Shown here piece by piece: positions 22,722 to 31,320 of a stretch of DNA of 48,540 nt (positions are counted from its first letter, which is position 1; each line of letters starts with the position of its first letter). The translations under genes and the position numbers were made by a program. This DNA comes from Bacillota bacterium (GTDB lineage Bacteria; Bacillota; Clostridia; Oscillospirales; Ruminococcaceae). The stretch is from positions 1 through 48,540 of the forward strand of contig JAEWLW010000020.1 of assembly GCA_023457355.1 (NCBI GenBank), written 5' to 3'. The notes beneath the pieces were generated by a model, which saw nothing but the letters and a program-made list of their open reading frames with translations, was not told where the DNA came from and ran no database searches.

Positions 22722-24311
22722 TTACGGCACCGGATAACGCACCGTGGAATCCAAATAGATGTAATGCGCATCCTGCCCGGCATGCGCTGTTACCGTAAAG
22801 CCGGTCACCGCGTCGCCGTCATCCAAATATACCGGGGTGGCAATGGCGGTGGCGTAACTGCATGGGCCAAAGCTACCGGATTCGCCGATGTCCCGCTCAT
22901 AAGAAATGGTGTAGGTATCCGCATTTGGAACGGCGTGGAACTGGAAACGCACCCCGTAGCCGGTGTCGAGATCTTCAAGGCTCAAGGCGCCTGCCTGATT
23001 GAGCTGCACCACAGACTTTGTCCATATGCCGGAATAAGACGACGGCGTATAACGGCCCGATGTGCTGACAGCGCGCACCTTAAAGCTGATCTCTGTCCCC
23101 GCCTGCCCGATCAGGGCATTCGTAATCGTGCAGCTGTTCGTATCAAGCGAAAGCTGCTGCCCGGAAACATTTAAAGCGCTTGACCCATTGATTACCGAAT
23201 AGACCACGGTGTAGCCCGTAGCGTTGCTGACGCCGTTAAAGGCAAGCAGCGCACTGTTGTCGGCATTCGCCGTTATGGTCAGATTCCCGGGTGTTGACAG
23301 CGTTCTGCTGCCGGAGCCTGAATGATTACCCCCATTGACCGCCGCTTCGGTTTCACCGATTGCCCAGTTTTGTTCGCTGGGGGCGGCATAGCTGTTTTTA
23401 ATCGTGATGTTGCGCGGCCGCTCTTCGTAAGAAACCTCATTGCTGCAAACCGTCAGCTGATTAACCGACCCAACACCCCCGATATGGGTGCTGGCGTTGG
23501 CAACAACCGTATTGATCAAACTGCCGCTTTCGAGCATCAGGTTTGTAACTTCATTGGTTGTTACAAGTTCCAGCATGCCCTTTAACAGGGTTACCTGCTG
23601 CCACATCGGCGCGCCCCGCTCGGTCGTCAGCATTTTGACGCCCGAATAATTGCTCGAAAGCCCGTCTTCGTTAATCGTCAGCTGATTTTTGGCTGTCATC
23701 TGATGAACGGTGGACGCGCCGCTGATCGTATAATCCGTGGTGCCGCTGCTCCGTTGCGCGATGAGCGCCATTGCTGTGACATCGCGAAGGGTCACCGTCT
23801 GTGCGCCGTTGACGAGAATACGGCCCTTCACCACGACATTTTCAAGCATGACGGAGCCATTGCCCACCGACTCCGATAGGACAAGATCGCCCGACACCAG
23901 CTTGTTCTTAAGCGTAACGCCGCCTGCGTTTATAAAAACATTGTAATAGGTCGCATCTTCGTCATGGGTCAGCGCGGCGTTAATGGCCAGATTTCGCAGC
24001 GGTTGGGCAGGGGCGCTGCTTGCCACATAAGTCTGCTGAACAGGCCGCGTGCTCTGCGCCGCAGCGGCTTGAGAAGATGACGCGCTGCTCTCACTCTTTG
24101 AGGAAGACGAAGCCGCGCTGCTTTGGGAACGCGAGCTGGATACGGGCGCCGGCTCGGAAGCTTGGCTTTCCGATATAGCGGCGGGCAGGTCGGTGGTCTC
24201 GCTCCAGACAAGCCAGAGCAACCCGCTTACGCAAACCACCAAGACCAGTGTGAGTGTTGTGACCACCCAAAGCTGCTTTCTTCCGCCGCGCGGATTAACC
24301 GAGTCTCTCAT
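22722..24311 (-). CDS. Surface protein with Ser-rich linker, beta-helix region and Fn3-like repeats
   Basis: This protein of 529 residues has a short basic N-terminus and a hydrophobic helix at about 14-36 that can act as anchor or signal. A Ser/Ala-rich low-complexity linker (about 40-95) follows. Residues about 105-300 show repeating short beta strands (for example VTLKNKLVSGDLVLSES and SVMLENVVVKGRILV), like a right-handed beta-helix. Two Fn3-like modules follow (about 345-440 and 445-529). No LPXTG motif is seen, so anchoring would be through the N-terminal helix. GGAGGGG precedes the ATG. Function unknown; adhesion or wall-associated scaffolding is a guess. Confidence 0.75.
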   Translation of the reverse strand: MRDSVNPRGGRKQLWVVTTLTLVLVVCVSGLLWLVWSETTDLPAAISESQASEPAPVSSSRSQSSAASSSSKSESSASSSQAAAAQSTRPVQQTYVASSAPAQPLRNLAINAALTHDEDATYYNVFINAGGVTLKNKLVSGDLVLSESVGNGSVMLENVVVKGRILVNGAQTVTLRDVTAMALIAQRSSGTTDYTISGASTVHQMTAKNQLTINEDGLSSNYSGVKMLTTERGAPMWQQVTLLKGMLELVTTNEVTNLMLESGSLINTVVANASTHIGGVGSVNQLTVCSNEVSYEERPRNITIKNSYAAPSEQNWAIGETEAAVNGGNHSGSGSRTLSTPGNLTITANADNSALLAFNGVSNATGYTVVYSVINGSSALNVSGQQLSLDTNSCTITNALIGQAGTEISFKVRAVSTSGRYTPSSYSGIWTKSVVQLNQAGALSLEDLDTGYGVRFQFHAVPNADTYTISYERDIGESGSFGPCSYATAIATPVYLDDGDAVTGFTVTAHAGQDAHYIYLDSTVRYPVP

Positions 24312-24535
24312 AGCTTAACGCCCCTCCGTTCTGATCAGGCCGCCTGACTTTCTTCAGACAAACGGTTTATTCCAAAACCTGTTTATAAAATTGGTTGATA
24401 CTTAATCAGTGTAGCATAAAAGGTAAATTTTTTCATCTAAAAAGAAAAAATCAACGCACATTTTAGGACTTTTCCCGTCATTTCCCCAAAATTGCACGGT
24501 TTGGCGACAAAACCCCGCTCCAAGCCGCTTTTTTA
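24312..24535. other. Divergent intergenic region before ddl
   Basis: An A+T-rich stretch near 24400-24460 probably carries the surface-protein promoter on the minus strand, but no pair of boxes is convincing. No gene seen. Confidence 0.35.
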
Positions 24536-24564
24536 TTGTGTAATCGCACCGGTTGTGCTAGAAT
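24536..24564 (+). promoter_or_regulatory. Promoter of ddl
   Basis: TTGTGT (24536-24541), a 17-base spacer and TAGAAT (24559-24564) lie about 27 bases before the ddl start. Confidence 0.65.
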
Positions 24565-24590
24565 AGAATACCATAATGAGGTGATAATTT

Positions 24591-25649
24591 ATGAACAAGG
24601 CAGTTGTTCTGATTTTATTCGGCGGTGCTTCGAATGAGCACGAGGTGTCGCTGCGAAGCGCGACATCCATCATCAATAACATTGACCAAAGCCGCTTTGA
24701 ACCGGTGTTGGTCGGCATTACAAAGGACGGCCGCTGGCTGCTTTACCACGGCGGTGCAGACGGCCTGGCAACAAGCGACTGGCAGCAGAACACGACCCCC
24801 GCGGTGCTTTCGGCCGACCGCAGCACCCACGGGTTATTAGTGTTTGAACCCGGCGGGATGCGCACGATTAAAATCGACGTGATTTTCCCCGCCATGCACG
24901 GGCAAAACTGTGAGGATGGCGCAGTGCAGGGCCTGATGACCCTTTCGGGGATTCCCTTTGTCGGCTGTGGCGTAACCGCTTCGGCCCTGAGCTTTGATAA
25001 GATCTACACCCACATTGTGGCTGAACGAACCGGCGTGCCAATGGCCAAATGGCAGCCGGTCTGCCGTGAAGAAGACCTTGCCGCAGTGGAAAACCGTGTG
25101 GCACAGACGCTGGGCTATCCCTGCTTTGTCAAGCCTGCCAATTCCGGCTCCTCGGTGGGGTGTTCGCGCGCCGACGACGCTGCGGGCCTCTTTGCCGCGT
25201 TAGAACTGGCGTTTTCTGAAGACCGCCGCGCCCTCGTCGAAGAGCTGGTTACAGCGCACGAGGTGGAATGTGCCGTCATGGGCAACCTTGAACCCGTTGC
25301 CCCCACCACCGGCGAAATTGTCAGCCCAGACGGTTTTTATGATTATGACACCAAATATAAAAACGACCACGCCAAACTGTTTATTCCGGCCTGCATAGCC
25401 GAATCGAGCGCCGCGCGTGTGCGGGAGCTGGCGGTTGCTGTTTACCGGGCATTGAACTGCCGCGGGCTTGCCCGCGTAGATTTTTTTGTCAAACAGGATG
25501 GGACAGTACTTCTTAACGAAATCAATACCCTGCCGGGCTTCACCTCAATCAGCATGTATCCCAAGATGATGATTGCCTCCGGCATGACATACAGCGAAGT
25601 CATTACCCGTTTAATAGAACTGGCGCTCTTGGAGAAATCCAGCGCTTAA
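24591..25649 (+). CDS. ddl: D-alanine--D-alanine ligase
   Basis: This ATP-grasp ligase of 352 residues joins two D-alanines for peptidoglycan. Seen are the N-terminal FGGASNEHEVSLRSA, HGQNCEDGAVQG, CFVKPANSGSSVG and the C-terminal LLNEINTLPGFT motifs. The omega-loop segment FYDYDTKY has Tyr where VanA-type D-Ala-D-Lac ligases carry His, so D-Ala-D-Ala specificity is expected. GAGGTGAT precedes the ATG. A DUF1934 gene and argS follow on the same strand. Confidence 0.95.
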   Translation: MNKAVVLILFGGASNEHEVSLRSATSIINNIDQSRFEPVLVGITKDGRWLLYHGGADGLATSDWQQNTTPAVLSADRSTHGLLVFEPGGMRTIKIDVIFPAMHGQNCEDGAVQGLMTLSGIPFVGCGVTASALSFDKIYTHIVAERTGVPMAKWQPVCREEDLAAVENRVAQTLGYPCFVKPANSGSSVGCSRADDAAGLFAALELAFSEDRRALVEELVTAHEVECAVMGNLEPVAPTTGEIVSPDGFYDYDTKYKNDHAKLFIPACIAESSAARVRELAVAVYRALNCRGLARVDFFVKQDGTVLLNEINTLPGFTSISMYPKMMIASGMTYSEVITRLIELALLEKSSA

Positions 25650-25662
25650 AGGAGACGTTATC

Positions 25663-26106
25663 TTGAAAAAAGAAGCCATGATTACCATTAAGGGCATCTA
25701 CAACATCAACGGCGAAAAAGATGTGGTTGAACTTTTGACCTGTGGTGATTTTGATAAAAAAAATGACGGCTACTGGCTGAGTTATGACGAATCTGAGACA
25801 ACCGGTTTTGAAGGCCACCGCACCACCCTGCACGTTGAACAGCACCGCGTAACCATGCAGCGCACCGGGCTGACCAACTCGCAGCTCGTTGTTGAAAAGG
25901 GCTGCCGCCACCAGTGTTCGTATGATACGGGCTACGGTGCCATAATGGTTGGCATCAACGGGCGGGATATCCGTTCAACGCTGTCTGATGAGGGCGGCGA
26001 AGTGGATTTTTCGTATGCGATGGATATCAACACGGCGCTGGCCAGCGAAAACCGTGTTATCATCAGGGTTGCGCCCCAGGGCTGTAAACAGCCGGGAGCA
26101 AACTGA
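25663..26106 (+). CDS. DUF1934 family protein (YwiB-like)
   Basis: This calycin-like beta-barrel protein of 147 residues has the family pattern ITIKGIYNINGEKDVVELLT at the start and YDTGYGAIMVGI and DFSYAMDIN later. It is cytosolic, with no signal peptide. The start is a TTG at 25663 with GGAG nine bases upstream; an in-frame ATG lies at 25678. It precedes argS, a conserved Firmicutes neighbourhood (ywiB-argS in Bacillus). Function unknown. Confidence 0.88.
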   Translation: MKKEAMITIKGIYNINGEKDVVELLTCGDFDKKNDGYWLSYDESETTGFEGHRTTLHVEQHRVTMQRTGLTNSQLVVEKGCRHQCSYDTGYGAIMVGINGRDIRSTLSDEGGEVDFSYAMDINTALASENRVIIRVAPQGCKQPGAN

Positions 26107-26214
26107 ATTGATGTTGGACACCACTGCCGATAAACGGCACAGGAAGGCGATAGAATGCGCAGCTTGGCGCATTCCCCAAAAAACACAGGCCATAAAAATA
26201 GGAGAGAACTGACT

Positions 26215-27966
26215 ATGCTAGGACCGATTTCCCTCGCGAGCGAGGCGCTGCGCGCCATTGTTTCAAACGCGACAGAGAAGGCTATCACGAAGGGTGACCT
26301 GCCCGCCCCCCAAAACGGGCTGTCTGCATTCTTAATTGAACAGCCCGCCGACCCAACCCACGGGGATTTTGCGACAAATGCCGCCATGGCGAGCGCACGC
26401 ACCTTCGGCAAGCCGCCGCGCGTTATCGCGCAGGCTATTATTGATAATCTTGCGCTGGCGGGTACGCACTTTTCACGCGCCGAGGTTGCGGGCCCCGGTT
26501 TTATTAACTTTTTTGTTTCCGACAGCTGGTTTGCCGATGTCGTTTCCAGAATTCTGGCGGAGGGCGACGCTTACGGCCGCACCGATTTTGGCGGCGGCAA
26601 AAAAGTGATGGTGGAGTTTGTTTCCGCCAACCCCACCGGCCCCATGCATATGGGAAACGCCCGCGGCGGCGCCATCGGCGATGGACTTGCTACAGCGCTG
26701 GATGCCGCCGGATACAATGTCTCGCGCGAGTTTTTGATCAACGACGCGGGCAACCAGATTGAAAAGTTTGCAAAATCGCTCGAAGCGCGCTACCTTCAGC
26801 ATTATCAGGGCGAAGAAAATGTGCCGTTCCCCGAGGACGGCTACCACGGCGCCGACATTAAAATGCGGGCCGAACAGTATATTGAATTAAATGGTGACAA
26901 GCTGTTAAATCTCGATTCCGAAGCGCGCAAGCAGGCTTTGGTCGAATTTGCGCTGCCCAGAAATATCGAAAAAATGAAAAGTGACCTTGGGCGTTACCGC
27001 ATCAGCTTTGACCGCTGGTTCTCAGAGACGTCGCTGCACGAATCGGGCGCTGTCAAAAAGGCGGTTGAGATGCTGACCGAGCGCGGTTACACCTATGAAA
27101 AAGACGGCGCGATCTGGTATAAAAACGCCGAGGTGCAGACGCAGGAGCTTCTGGCACAGGGGAAGAGCCAAAAGCAGATCGACCAGCTGGAGCTTAAAGA
27201 CGATGTGCTGGTGCGCGCCAACGGATTCCCAACCTACTTTGCCGCGGATATCGCCTACCATGCCAACAAGTTTGTCGACCGCGGTTATGAAAAATGCATC
27301 AACGTCTGGGGCGCCGACCACCACGGCCATGTTGCACGCTTAAAATGCGCGCTCGACGCGCTGGGCGTCGGTGGGGACAAGCTGGATATCGTGTTGATGC
27401 AGCTTGTGCGTCTGACCAGCGGCGGCGAGCTTGTGCGCATGAGCAAGCGCACCGGCAACGCCATCACGCTTTCAGACCTGCTGGATGATGTGCCGATTGA
27501 CGCTGCACGGTTTTTCTTTAACATGCGTGAGCCCGGCTCCCAGCTCGATTTTGACCTCGACCTCGCGGTGGAGCAGTCAAACCAAAACCCTGTATACTAC
27601 GTACAGTATGCGCACGCGCGCATCTGCTCGATTGTAAAGAACCTGGCGGCCGAAGGCGTCGAGCCCCGAAAATGCAGCACCAATGAACTGCTGCTGCTTC
27701 AGGAACCCGAAGAGCGCGAGCTGGTCCGCGAACTGGCTGCCTTCCCGGAGGAGATTATCGCCGCAGCTAAAAATTATGACCCGGCGCGTCTGACCCACTT
27801 TGCTATCGAGACGGCCACCCGATTCCATAAGTTTTATAATTCCTGCCGTTGCAAGGTTGATAACGAATGCCTGATGCAGGCGCGTTTAAATCTCTGCCTC
27901 GCCACCGGCCAGACCATTAAAAACGTCCTTACGATGCTCAAAATCGATATTCCCGAATCGATGTGA
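26215..27966 (+). CDS. argS: Arginyl-tRNA synthetase
   Basis: This class I synthetase has 583 residues. The N-terminal Add1 domain (about 1-90) is followed by the HIGH-type motif in SANPTGPMHMGNARGG (about 134-149). Further on are the KMSKS-like VRMSKRTGNAITLSDL and the helical DALR anticodon-binding domain at the C-terminus. AGGAGA seven bases before the ATG at 26215 fixes the start; a longer frame exists without a site. It shares the window with tRNA-Arg(CCT). Confidence 0.96.
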   Translation: MLGPISLASEALRAIVSNATEKAITKGDLPAPQNGLSAFLIEQPADPTHGDFATNAAMASARTFGKPPRVIAQAIIDNLALAGTHFSRAEVAGPGFINFFVSDSWFADVVSRILAEGDAYGRTDFGGGKKVMVEFVSANPTGPMHMGNARGGAIGDGLATALDAAGYNVSREFLINDAGNQIEKFAKSLEARYLQHYQGEENVPFPEDGYHGADIKMRAEQYIELNGDKLLNLDSEARKQALVEFALPRNIEKMKSDLGRYRISFDRWFSETSLHESGAVKKAVEMLTERGYTYEKDGAIWYKNAEVQTQELLAQGKSQKQIDQLELKDDVLVRANGFPTYFAADIAYHANKFVDRGYEKCINVWGADHHGHVARLKCALDALGVGGDKLDIVLMQLVRLTSGGELVRMSKRTGNAITLSDLLDDVPIDAARFFFNMREPGSQLDFDLDLAVEQSNQNPVYYVQYAHARICSIVKNLAAEGVEPRKCSTNELLLLQEPEERELVRELAAFPEEIIAAAKNYDPARLTHFAIETATRFHKFYNSCRCKVDNECLMQARLNLCLATGQTIKNVLTMLKIDIPESM

Positions 27967-27975
27967 GGGTATATC

Positions 27976-28013
27976 AGAGGGCACGGCAACTGCCGCGCTC
28001 TCTGTGTTTTTTT
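27976..28013 (+). terminator. Terminator of argS
   Basis: AGAGGGC-type left arm and GCTCTCT right arm enclose CGGC/GCCG and are followed by TGTGTTTTTTT. It lies within 50 bases of the argS stop. Confidence 0.85.
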
Positions 28014-28186
28014 GATAAAGTCCCGTCCACTTAAAGCAGTGCGTGCAAAAGCTGATACCGCTTAATACGGCTCCGAAAACCCTGCGCGGTTTTCTCTGCG
28101 AAAAACAGTGCTTCTGCCCGTTTTCCAGCCAGACTTTCTGCCTTAAAACTCAAGACGCAGCTTTCTGCATTACCGCAACCGGATGA
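28014..28186. other. Gene-free spacer between argS and queT
   Basis: It contains a GAAAACC/GGTTTTC hairpin near 28074-28094 and no supported gene. Confidence 0.4.
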
Positions 28187-28215
28187 TTGACAAACACGCG
28201 CAATTGCGCTACTAT
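28187..28215 (+). promoter_or_regulatory. Promoter of queT
   Basis: A perfect TTGACA (28187-28192), a 17-base spacer and TACTAT (28210-28215) give a transcript with a leader of about 130 bases. Confidence 0.65.
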
Positions 28216-28221
28216 ACTGCT

Positions 28222-28345
28222 CAGGCGTATATCGGAAATGGTGGCAGCTTTCCGTACGCTGTGTTGTTGTGCATTTTTTGCGCGACGCGCGGATCAGCGT
28301 ATGGTCTTGCCATAAATTTCACCGCTATCCGCTTCATGTTTTGGA
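28222..28345 (+). promoter_or_regulatory. Structured queT leader, candidate preQ1 riboswitch
   Basis: GCGTA (28225-28229) pairs with TACGC (28255-28259) and CGGAAA (28233-28238) with TTTCCG (28249-28254), leaving a ten-base loop. Loop bases TGGCA (28242-28246) can pair with TGCCA (28308-28312) to make a pseudoknot. queT genes are known targets of preQ1 riboswitches, and the class III type occurs in this bacterial group. I cannot confirm the conserved core, so this rests on context and pairing. Confidence 0.45.
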
Positions 28346-28352
28346 GGCACCC

Positions 28353-28880
28353 ATGAAAAAAATCTCCTTACGCAATCTCGTCCGCTGCGCAATGATTGCG
28401 GCGCTCTACGCCGTCATCTCCATTGCCTTTCTTCCGCTGGCTTTTGGCGCGGTACAGGCACGCGTTTCCGAAGCGCTCACCCTGTTGCCGGTGCTAACCA
28501 CACTGGGCATACCCGGCGTGACGCTCGGCTGCCTTATTACCAACACCTATGGCGTAGCGGCCGGTGCGAATATCCTTGGTGCCGCCGATATTCTCTTTGG
28601 TACTGCGGCTACATTAATTGCCGCCCTGATGACCCGGGGTTTGCGCAAGTACCGTTTTAAGGGACTGCCGGTGCTGGCTTCACTGCCGCCCGTGATTGTC
28701 AATGCCATTGTTGTTGGCGCAGAGCTGACCTTTGCCGAGACAAACACGCTGTTTTCACCGCTGTTATGGATTAATATGTTTCAGGTCGGCTTGGGGCAGC
28801 TTGTTTCCTGCACGGTGCTGGGGCTGGTGCTTATTTGGGCACTGGAGCGTGCGGGGCTTGATAAAAAGCTGTTTGATTAA
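28353..28880 (+). CDS. queT: QueT-type ECF transporter S component (queuosine precursor)
   Basis: This membrane protein of 175 residues has five to six helices. The segment FLPLAFGAVQARVSEALTLLPVL (about 23-45) is strongly diagnostic of QueT, the S component for preQ1/queuosine precursors, and GCLITN and FGTAATLIAAL follow. GGAGG at 28343-28347 fixes the ATG at 28353; a longer frame reads through the leader. It should act with a shared ECF energising module encoded elsewhere. Confidence 0.9.
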   Translation: MKKISLRNLVRCAMIAALYAVISIAFLPLAFGAVQARVSEALTLLPVLTTLGIPGVTLGCLITNTYGVAAGANILGAADILFGTAATLIAALMTRGLRKYRFKGLPVLASLPPVIVNAIVVGAELTFAETNTLFSPLLWINMFQVGLGQLVSCTVLGLVLIWALERAGLDKKLFD

Positions 28881-28891
28881 TTGACCTTCTT

Positions 28892-28924
28892 AAAATGCCG
28901 GCGCAAGACTGCACCGGCATTTTT
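28892..28924. terminator. Terminator between convergent queT and oxidoreductase genes
   Basis: AAAATGCCGG (28892-28901) pairs with CCGGCATTTT and is followed by TAATATT. It can serve both strands. Confidence 0.85.
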
Positions 28925-28997
28925 AATATTCTGCTTGAACCTTGCCCATTTCGCGCAACCGCCAACCGAACCGGCCAGAATTTTAGTTCAAACGCCT

Positions 28998-30059
28998 TTA
29001 TCGCACCACCAGGCTACCGATCATGCGCTGGGCGAAGCATTCGATTCGCGCCCCGATACCCGGCAGCTTGAGGGCCGCACCGGGGTCATTGGCGGTCTCC
29101 AGCAGGCAAAATTCCGGCGGCAGCCAGAAGCCTTTGTTCATGCAAAGGGCGGAAACAAGCTGCGCCGCTACAATATCCCCACCGGAATAGCCCGACACCA
29201 CAACACCGAACAGCGCCTTTCGGTCAAAGGATGTGGTGCGATATAAGGCGGTCAGCCGGTTGATGCAGGCTGTGAGATTCGCAGACAGCGCATCGTTATA
29301 ATTGGGGCACAGCATCACGAGCGCGTCAGCCTCGCGAATGGCCGGATAAACCTCCTGCACCATGACGCCGCCATAAAAGCACTCCCCTTTTTCGCCGAAG
29401 TGCAGGCACATGGTATACGGACAACCGGAACAGTCCTCCATCGTGCCGTTGCGCAGCCCAACCTCGGTGACTTCGCAATGGGGCGGCAGCATCTGCTTAA
29501 TTCGGCTCCAGAGTGCCATCGTGTTGGAGGTGCGATAGCTGGAAGCGTGCAGCACCACAATCTTCGGCTGCGCCTGCCGCGGCGGCTCAAAATCCAAGAT
29601 TCGGCTGATGAGATCATCAACCGCCAATTGATAGGCTTCCTCAACTGTGCAGCCGGCGTTTTTGGCCTGAACGGCGAAATTGCGCAGCGAGCCTGTCGCC
29701 TCCACCAGCGAGCGACCGGGGAAAATGCACCCGGCCCCGTTGGCCGAGAGCACCAGATCGCGCCCCAGCGCCTTGGTGTACAGCTCGCCCGCCCCATCCA
29801 CCAGCACACCGGCAACACTGCCTTCCAGCTGCCCGGGATGCGTTCGAAGCTGTGCAAGCAACCGGTACATCGCCGGGTTCACACCGGATTCATCCAGCGC
29901 CGCCGCAAATAAAATACGACGGTTTTGCAACGGCCGGCCTGCGTCCGGTTGTGTGATGATTTCGGTGGGGCGGCCCTTCAGCGCACGCATTAATGTCCGA
30001 TTCAGCCTTTCCGCCATTGCTGCCTCCGGACAGACGACGGTCAAAATTTGCGTCGGCAT
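28998..30059 (-). CDS. Flavodoxin-fold NAD(P)H-dependent oxidoreductase with extra N-terminal domain
   Basis: This protein has 353 residues. The C-terminal half (about 165-350) is a flavodoxin-like FMN reductase domain: VLHASSYRTSNTMALW (phosphate loop), a DCSGCPYTMCLHFGEKGEC segment with four Cys, and MLCPNYNDALSANLTACINRL, as in iron-sulfur flavoproteins. Residues about 1-155 form a separate domain of unknown role with GGL-like LVDGAGELYTKALGRDLV. The ATG at 30057-30059 has AAGGAG eight bases upstream. It follows the dehydrogenase-like gene by 12 bases and is the last gene of the giant-fusion operon. Confidence 0.8.
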   Translation of the reverse strand: MPTQILTVVCPEAAMAERLNRTLMRALKGRPTEIITQPDAGRPLQNRRILFAAALDESGVNPAMYRLLAQLRTHPGQLEGSVAGVLVDGAGELYTKALGRDLVLSANGAGCIFPGRSLVEATGSLRNFAVQAKNAGCTVEEAYQLAVDDLISRILDFEPPRQAQPKIVVLHASSYRTSNTMALWSRIKQMLPPHCEVTEVGLRNGTMEDCSGCPYTMCLHFGEKGECFYGGVMVQEVYPAIREADALVMLCPNYNDALSANLTACINRLTALYRTTSFDRKALFGVVVSGYSGGDIVAAQLVSALCMNKGFWLPPEFCLLETANDPGAALKLPGIGARIECFAQRMIGSLVVR

Positions 30060-30071
30060 CAAATCATCTCC

Positions 30072-31316
30072 TTAAATGATCGCGGAAAGTGTCTGCTCCG
30101 TTTCCAGCAGCCTTTCATACAGGGCGTCCGGCAGCGCCAGCCCTTCGGTTTCAATGCCTGCCGGGGTGAACCGGTTGCGGCAGCCAAACCAGACGCCGCC
30201 CAGGCAAACCGAGCCGCAGTGCCACTGCCCCCGCAGCGTCAGCAGGAGCTGAAACGCGCCCGAGGACAGCGCCGGGGCCACATAGGGCTTAAAACCGATT
30301 TCGCGAATGCGCAGGTTGGCGGTTTTGACCAGCTCGGTCAGCTCGCGCGAAAGGGCGTCGTCGTAGGAAGAAAGCGCGTTGGCGATCACCAGCCCTTCCC
30401 CGTGGGGGCCAAAGCTGCGGCCCTCGGTTAAAAAGCTGCGAAATCGCTCCTCCTGCTTTGCAAGCGCGGCGGCGCGGGCATTCATGACCCCAAGGCCAAA
30501 GCCCTGCACCTGCTCGGCCAGCAGGCCCTGCCCGTCCCATGTGCCGTCGGCCCCTTGATTAGAGGCGAGATAGGCCGCCTTGCACAATGGGTCCACAGGG
30601 TCGGATAGCACGATAAACAGCCCTTTAAAATTTGCGGCACGCGCCATTTTGGCATAGTGCTCAACAATGGCGCGGTTGGCGTCAAACTGTGCCATACGCA
30701 CATCGCGAACGGCACTGCCCACAGCGGGGATGGCCTTAGTCGCTGCAAAAATAAACACATCGCAATCAAACAGCTGCGCCATGTCCACCGCCTCCACACC
30801 GGGCAGCGCGTCGTAATCCCACGGCCAGGCAATCTGGCTCATCTCCGCCGTCCAGCGCGCAACCGTGCCGCCGTTTAAGTCGCAGATGCCGATGGTTTCA
30901 ATGCAGTCGCCCCCCAGCAGCTTTAGCCCGGTGAGCAGGGTGCCGCCCACATCGCCCACCGCCAGCAAATGAACACGGTTGCGTTTGGGGCAAAAGGCGG
31001 TGCGCGCGTCAGCCTCGCGCCAGCGGGGGTGCCGGTGGTTTACGGCGCGCAGTGTGCGCTGCTCAATACGGTCCAGAATATCGACGGTGATCGGCGCGGC
31101 ATCGCCCGGAACGCGCGCGGGGTCAAGCCAGGCAACCGATTCCGGCGCCGAGAGCTGTTTGAAGTCCGTGACGCAAAAGGCGGACCGCCGGTTTTGGGGC
31201 GGGGCGTCAAACAAAAATGTCAACGGCGTCCCGGGCGGGGGCGCCTGAACTTTTTGAAGCGGCAAAACGGGTGAAAGCGCCGCGTAAATTCGGCCGTTTT
31301 CCTGATAATAATGCAT
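30072..31316 (-). CDS. Lactate/malate dehydrogenase-like protein
   Basis: This protein of 414 residues has about 125 N-terminal residues of unknown type. A Rossmann domain then begins VHLLAVGDVGGTLLTGLKLLGG. LSDPVDPLCKAAYL corresponds to the SNPVD segment, and SFGPHGEGLVIANALS to the catalytic His loop of the LDH/MDH family. The N-terminal extension and the altered nucleotide loop make classical lactate dehydrogenase activity uncertain. The ATG at 31314-31316 overlaps nothing but sits inside the ribosome-site run of the giant gene's end (stop 31321), so coupling is likely. Confidence 0.75.
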   Translation of the reverse strand: MHYYQENGRIYAALSPVLPLQKVQAPPPGTPLTFLFDAPPQNRRSAFCVTDFKQLSAPESVAWLDPARVPGDAAPITVDILDRIEQRTLRAVNHRHPRWREADARTAFCPKRNRVHLLAVGDVGGTLLTGLKLLGGDCIETIGICDLNGGTVARWTAEMSQIAWPWDYDALPGVEAVDMAQLFDCDVFIFAATKAIPAVGSAVRDVRMAQFDANRAIVEHYAKMARAANFKGLFIVLSDPVDPLCKAAYLASNQGADGTWDGQGLLAEQVQGFGLGVMNARAAALAKQEERFRSFLTEGRSFGPHGEGLVIANALSSYDDALSRELTELVKTANLRIREIGFKPYVAPALSSGAFQLLLTLRGQWHCGSVCLGGVWFGCRNRFTPAGIETEGLALPDALYERLLETEQTLSAII

Positions 31317-31320
31317 GTTA

